NCBI GenBank assembly: GCA_035291905.1
Contig: DATDRF010000030.1
Coordinates: forward strand, 1-15,871
DNA length: 15,871 nucleotides
Direction: 5' to 3'
From: JACPLA01 sp035291905
GTDB taxonomy: Bacteria; Bacteroidota; Ignavibacteria; UBA10030
Shown: in pieces, positions 13,882 through 15,871 of the stretch
How positions within the stretch are numbered: the stretch's first letter is position 1
Layout of the letters: each line of letters begins with the position of its first letter
Notes under the pieces: model-generated
Database searches by the model: none
What the model was told of the DNA's origin: nothing
The model's input: the letters and a program-made list of their open reading frames with translations, nothing else
Made by a program: the position numbers and the translations under genes

Positions 13882-14808
13882 TTATACCTTGTCGACGGTC
13901 ATCAGAAACATAAGTGCTGGAAGGTAAAGAAGCGAGGCAAAAAACAGGTAGCGGGAAGATTGATTTGCTTTCGCAACAGCGGTCGACCCGGCATCTCCGG
14001 AAGACCATCGGAACATAAGGGCGAATCCGACAAAACTCACTCCGAGAATCGTCGCACCCACTGCATACATATTCCCAGTCAATCCTGCGAATGTCATGAG
14101 GATACTTGTTAACAAGAGCAGAATGCAGTGAACAACTATGTGCAGGCTTGTTTTTGTACCAACCGGATCCTGTGCTGTCAGCATTCGGTACCCGGCCCGG
14201 GCATAATCCTTTCGATACATCCATGCAAGCGAGAAGAAGTGGGGCATCTGCCAAAAGAAGAGTATGAGAAAGAGGATCCATCCCCCTGTGGTGATTGCAC
14301 CCGATGCCGCCGTCCAACCGATCAACGGAGGAAGTGCCCCGGGAATACCTCCGATGAGAGTCGAACTCGGAGAAACGCGCTTCATTGGGGTATAGACCAA
14401 CAGATATGAGCTTATCGTCAGAAGACCAAGAAGTCCAGGGAGAACGCCCGAGAGAACGAAAAGGATGCCAAGTCCGGCTGCCGAGAGTGTGAGTCCAAAT
14501 GTCAGAGCGGTGACTGACTGCATTCTCCCTGACGGAAGCGGACGACGTTCCGTTCGCTTCATCAGTCCGTCGTAGTTGCGTTCGAGATACTGATTCAACG
14601 TCCCCGCTCCCCCACCAAGAAAGAGAGTACCAAGTCCTACCCAGGTGAACGAAAGAAGATCGAATGTCTCGGATGCGAGATAGAAACCGCACAACGCAGT
14701 GAGGACCGAAAGAAACGTGAGCTCAGGTTTCGTAAGGGTGATATAATCTGCGACCTTCGCACGAAGCAGAGCGCTCTCTTTTGCGACGATCTGTGCTTCG
14801 TTCATCAT
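13882..14808 (-). CDS. ctaB: protoheme IX farnesyltransferase (heme O synthase)
   Basis: A 308-residue inner-membrane enzyme of the UbiA superfamily that adds a farnesyl group to heme B to make heme O, the precursor of heme A. The first Asp-rich region is NQYLERNYDGLMKRT (72-86) with D80 followed by RRPLPSG, and the second is YRKDYARAGYRML (198-210). TKPELT (26-31) near the N-terminus and PHFFSLAW (189-196) are further hallmarks. Around nine membrane segments are expected, and the hydrophobic pattern agrees. Start is the first of two consecutive ATGs (14808 and 14805). The first overlaps the ctaA stop as ATGA, so CtaA and CtaB are made together, as expected for sequential enzymes. An ABC transporter gene follows after 32 nt. 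No anomalies were seen. Confidence 0.95.
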   Translation of the reverse strand: MMNEAQIVAKESALLRAKVADYITLTKPELTFLSVLTALCGFYLASETFDLLSFTWVGLGTLFLGGGAGTLNQYLERNYDGLMKRTERRPLPSGRMQSVTALTFGLTLSAAGLGILFVLSGVLPGLLGLLTISSYLLVYTPMKRVSPSSTLIGGIPGALPPLIGWTAASGAITTGGWILFLILFFWQMPHFFSLAWMYRKDYARAGYRMLTAQDPVGTKTSLHIVVHCILLLLTSILMTFAGLTGNMYAVGATILGVSFVGFALMFRWSSGDAGSTAVAKANQSSRYLFFASLLYLPALMFLMTVDKV

Positions 14809-15833
14809 GCGAGGGCCTCGCGGGGTTCAACAAGAGATTTTGCGCCCTTCCAGGAGATGTTCCTGTACCGAAACACGTGCAAGAGCATGAGAACCGAAAC
14901 AACAAGCAGCACTGCCCCGGTGGCAACATGTGCGGTCGTTAGAACGACTTCTTTTCCGCTGAGCACCGTCAAGGCTCCCAGTGTCACTTGTACAGCGAGC
15001 AGGAAAAACAATGTCCCTGCAAGAAGCTTAAGCCGGGGAAATCTGGAACCCAGCCTGTAAGCGCGGACTCCCGTAAGAACAATGAACACGGAGACAACGA
15101 GAGCCCATACGCGATGAAGAAAATGGATGAGAACCTGACCCTGCAGGATCGGCCCATCAGCGGCAATCCGGAAATCATGAGCGAGTAGGAATTGATTGTA
15201 CCGTTCCATCGCATCGGACGAGAAAGAAGGAATGAGTTGCCCGTAAGCGAGGGGAAAATCGGGGATAGCCAAACCCGATTGCGTATGTCGCATGAGCGCG
15301 CCGAGAATCAATTGGACGTAGATCACAGCGACCAGAATCATCGTGAGACGACTCAACGACGTCCCCCCCTCTTCATCGTGCAAGCTGAGTTGGTTCTCCA
15401 TCCACCATCGGGATGTGAAGAGTGCAAGGGACGAGATAATGACGAAAAAGGTCTGAGCCAGGGTTGCGTGACTCACGGAAACAGGTGTTGGAAGGAGAAA
15501 CAGGACGGTGAGGCCCCCGAGGACTCCCTGGGCGATAACTGCCGCCAATGCTCCCAGAGCCAGATATCTCACCCAATTTCGTGATTCTTTCCGCCAGTAC
15601 CAGACCGCAAGAACAGTGGTGAGCACCCCTACAAACGTCGCAATCATCCTATGGCCGTGCTCGTAGAGGATTCCCCCGACCATGGGAGGCATCACCTGAC
15701 CATACGAGAGAGGCCAATCCGGTACAGCCAATGCCGATCCTGTGCTTGTCACCAACCCCCCGGCGACAATAAGTACGAGAATACAAATTGCTACAAACAG
15801 GGTAAACCTCTGTAATGCTTGATTATAGTGCAT
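14805..15833 (-). CDS. ctaA: heme A synthase (CtaA/COX15)
   Basis: A 342-residue inner-membrane enzyme that oxidises the C8 methyl of heme O to a formyl group, giving heme A for aa3- or caa3-type oxidases. The landmarks are GGLVTSTGSALAVPDWPLSYG (25-45), YEHGHR with E58, H59 and H61, and SHATLAQ (H122). The second half contains IHFLHR (H237, H240) and TTAHVATGA (H302). These histidine pairs are the heme ligands in the family. The two halves are related: PDWPLSYGQ in the first is mirrored by PDFPLAYGQ (191-199) in the second, reflecting the known internal duplication. About eight membrane helices are expected. Start is the ATG at 15833. The 38 nt upstream within the window show no convincing promoter. 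It is the first gene of the leftward operon in the window. Confidence 0.95.
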   Translation of the reverse strand: MHYNQALQRFTLFVAICILVLIVAGGLVTSTGSALAVPDWPLSYGQVMPPMVGGILYEHGHRMIATFVGVLTTVLAVWYWRKESRNWVRYLALGALAAVIAQGVLGGLTVLFLLPTPVSVSHATLAQTFFVIISSLALFTSRWWMENQLSLHDEEGGTSLSRLTMILVAVIYVQLILGALMRHTQSGLAIPDFPLAYGQLIPSFSSDAMERYNQFLLAHDFRIAADGPILQGQVLIHFLHRVWALVVSVFIVLTGVRAYRLGSRFPRLKLLAGTLFFLLAVQVTLGALTVLSGKEVVLTTAHVATGAVLLVVSVLMLLHVFRYRNISWKGAKSLVEPREALA

Positions 15834-15871
15834 TGAGTCTCTAGTTGTTTCTATGGCATAAGATACGATGC

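Noticed and set aside
12878..14692. A single 604-residue frame covering the ABC ATPase and most of ctaB
   Set aside because: The first 280 or so residues are out of frame with clear CtaB coding and resemble no protein. The ABC protein begins at 13849 or 13807.
15834..15871. Promoter for ctaA in the 38-nt leader, with TATCTT on the minus strand at 15865-15860
   Set aside because: No -35 element can be assessed because the window ends, and the -10 match alone is weak.

Overview
This is a gene-dense stretch (GC roughly in the low fifties) from a bacterium. Gene spacing is very tight, with chains of 1-8 nt start/stop overlaps. Shine-Dalgarno sequences are scarce. The gene content combines type II thymidine kinase, a CNT nucleoside transporter, a trimeric-type purine nucleoside phosphorylase, and a ctaA-ctaB-ABC-DUF420 set. 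Together these suggest the Bacteroidota/Ignavibacteriota (Chlorobi) side of the tree. That placement is inference, because no marker gene is present. No RNA genes, CRISPR arrays, insertion sequences or phage genes were seen, and no gap between genes exceeds 100 bases.

Region A (1-8324, + strand) is the unusual part. Eight genes run in one direction as one apparent operon that enters from the left edge: a winged-helix/nucleotidyltransferase protein, a cobalamin-binding-type radical SAM enzyme, a class I methyltransferase, a GT29 (sialyltransferase-fold) glycosyltransferase, a second cobalamin-type radical SAM enzyme, an NPPY-type methyltransferase, a methyltransferase with an N-terminal zinc-ribbon-like segment, and a third radical SAM enzyme with a SPASM-like cysteine tail. 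Most neighbours overlap by 1-17 nt. I do not recognise the pathway. The mix suggests synthesis or decoration of a glycan, glycolipid or small molecule, using a bacterial GT29 enzyme that keeps the sialyl L, S and VS signatures.

Region B (8325-11684, + strand) is a nucleoside scavenging operon: cdd (cytidine deaminase), tdk (thymidine kinase), nupC (nucleoside uptake) and punA (purine nucleoside phosphorylase). A sigma70-like promoter candidate lies in the 91-nt gap before cdd. The products import nucleosides, deaminate cytidine, trap thymidine as TMP and release purine bases.

Region C (11599-15833, - strand) is a cytochrome oxidase biogenesis operon reading leftward: ctaA (heme A synthase), ctaB (heme O synthase), an ABC-2 ATPase and permease pair, and a DUF420 (CtaM/YozB-like) membrane protein. 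The ABC pair sits between the heme genes and the DUF420 gene and is coupled to the latter, so a role in oxidase assembly is a reasonable guess. The oxidase subunits would lie outside the window.

Regions B and C converge. The last 86 bases of punA and of the DUF420 gene are read on both strands, and a perfect 7-bp hairpin covers the punA stop codon.
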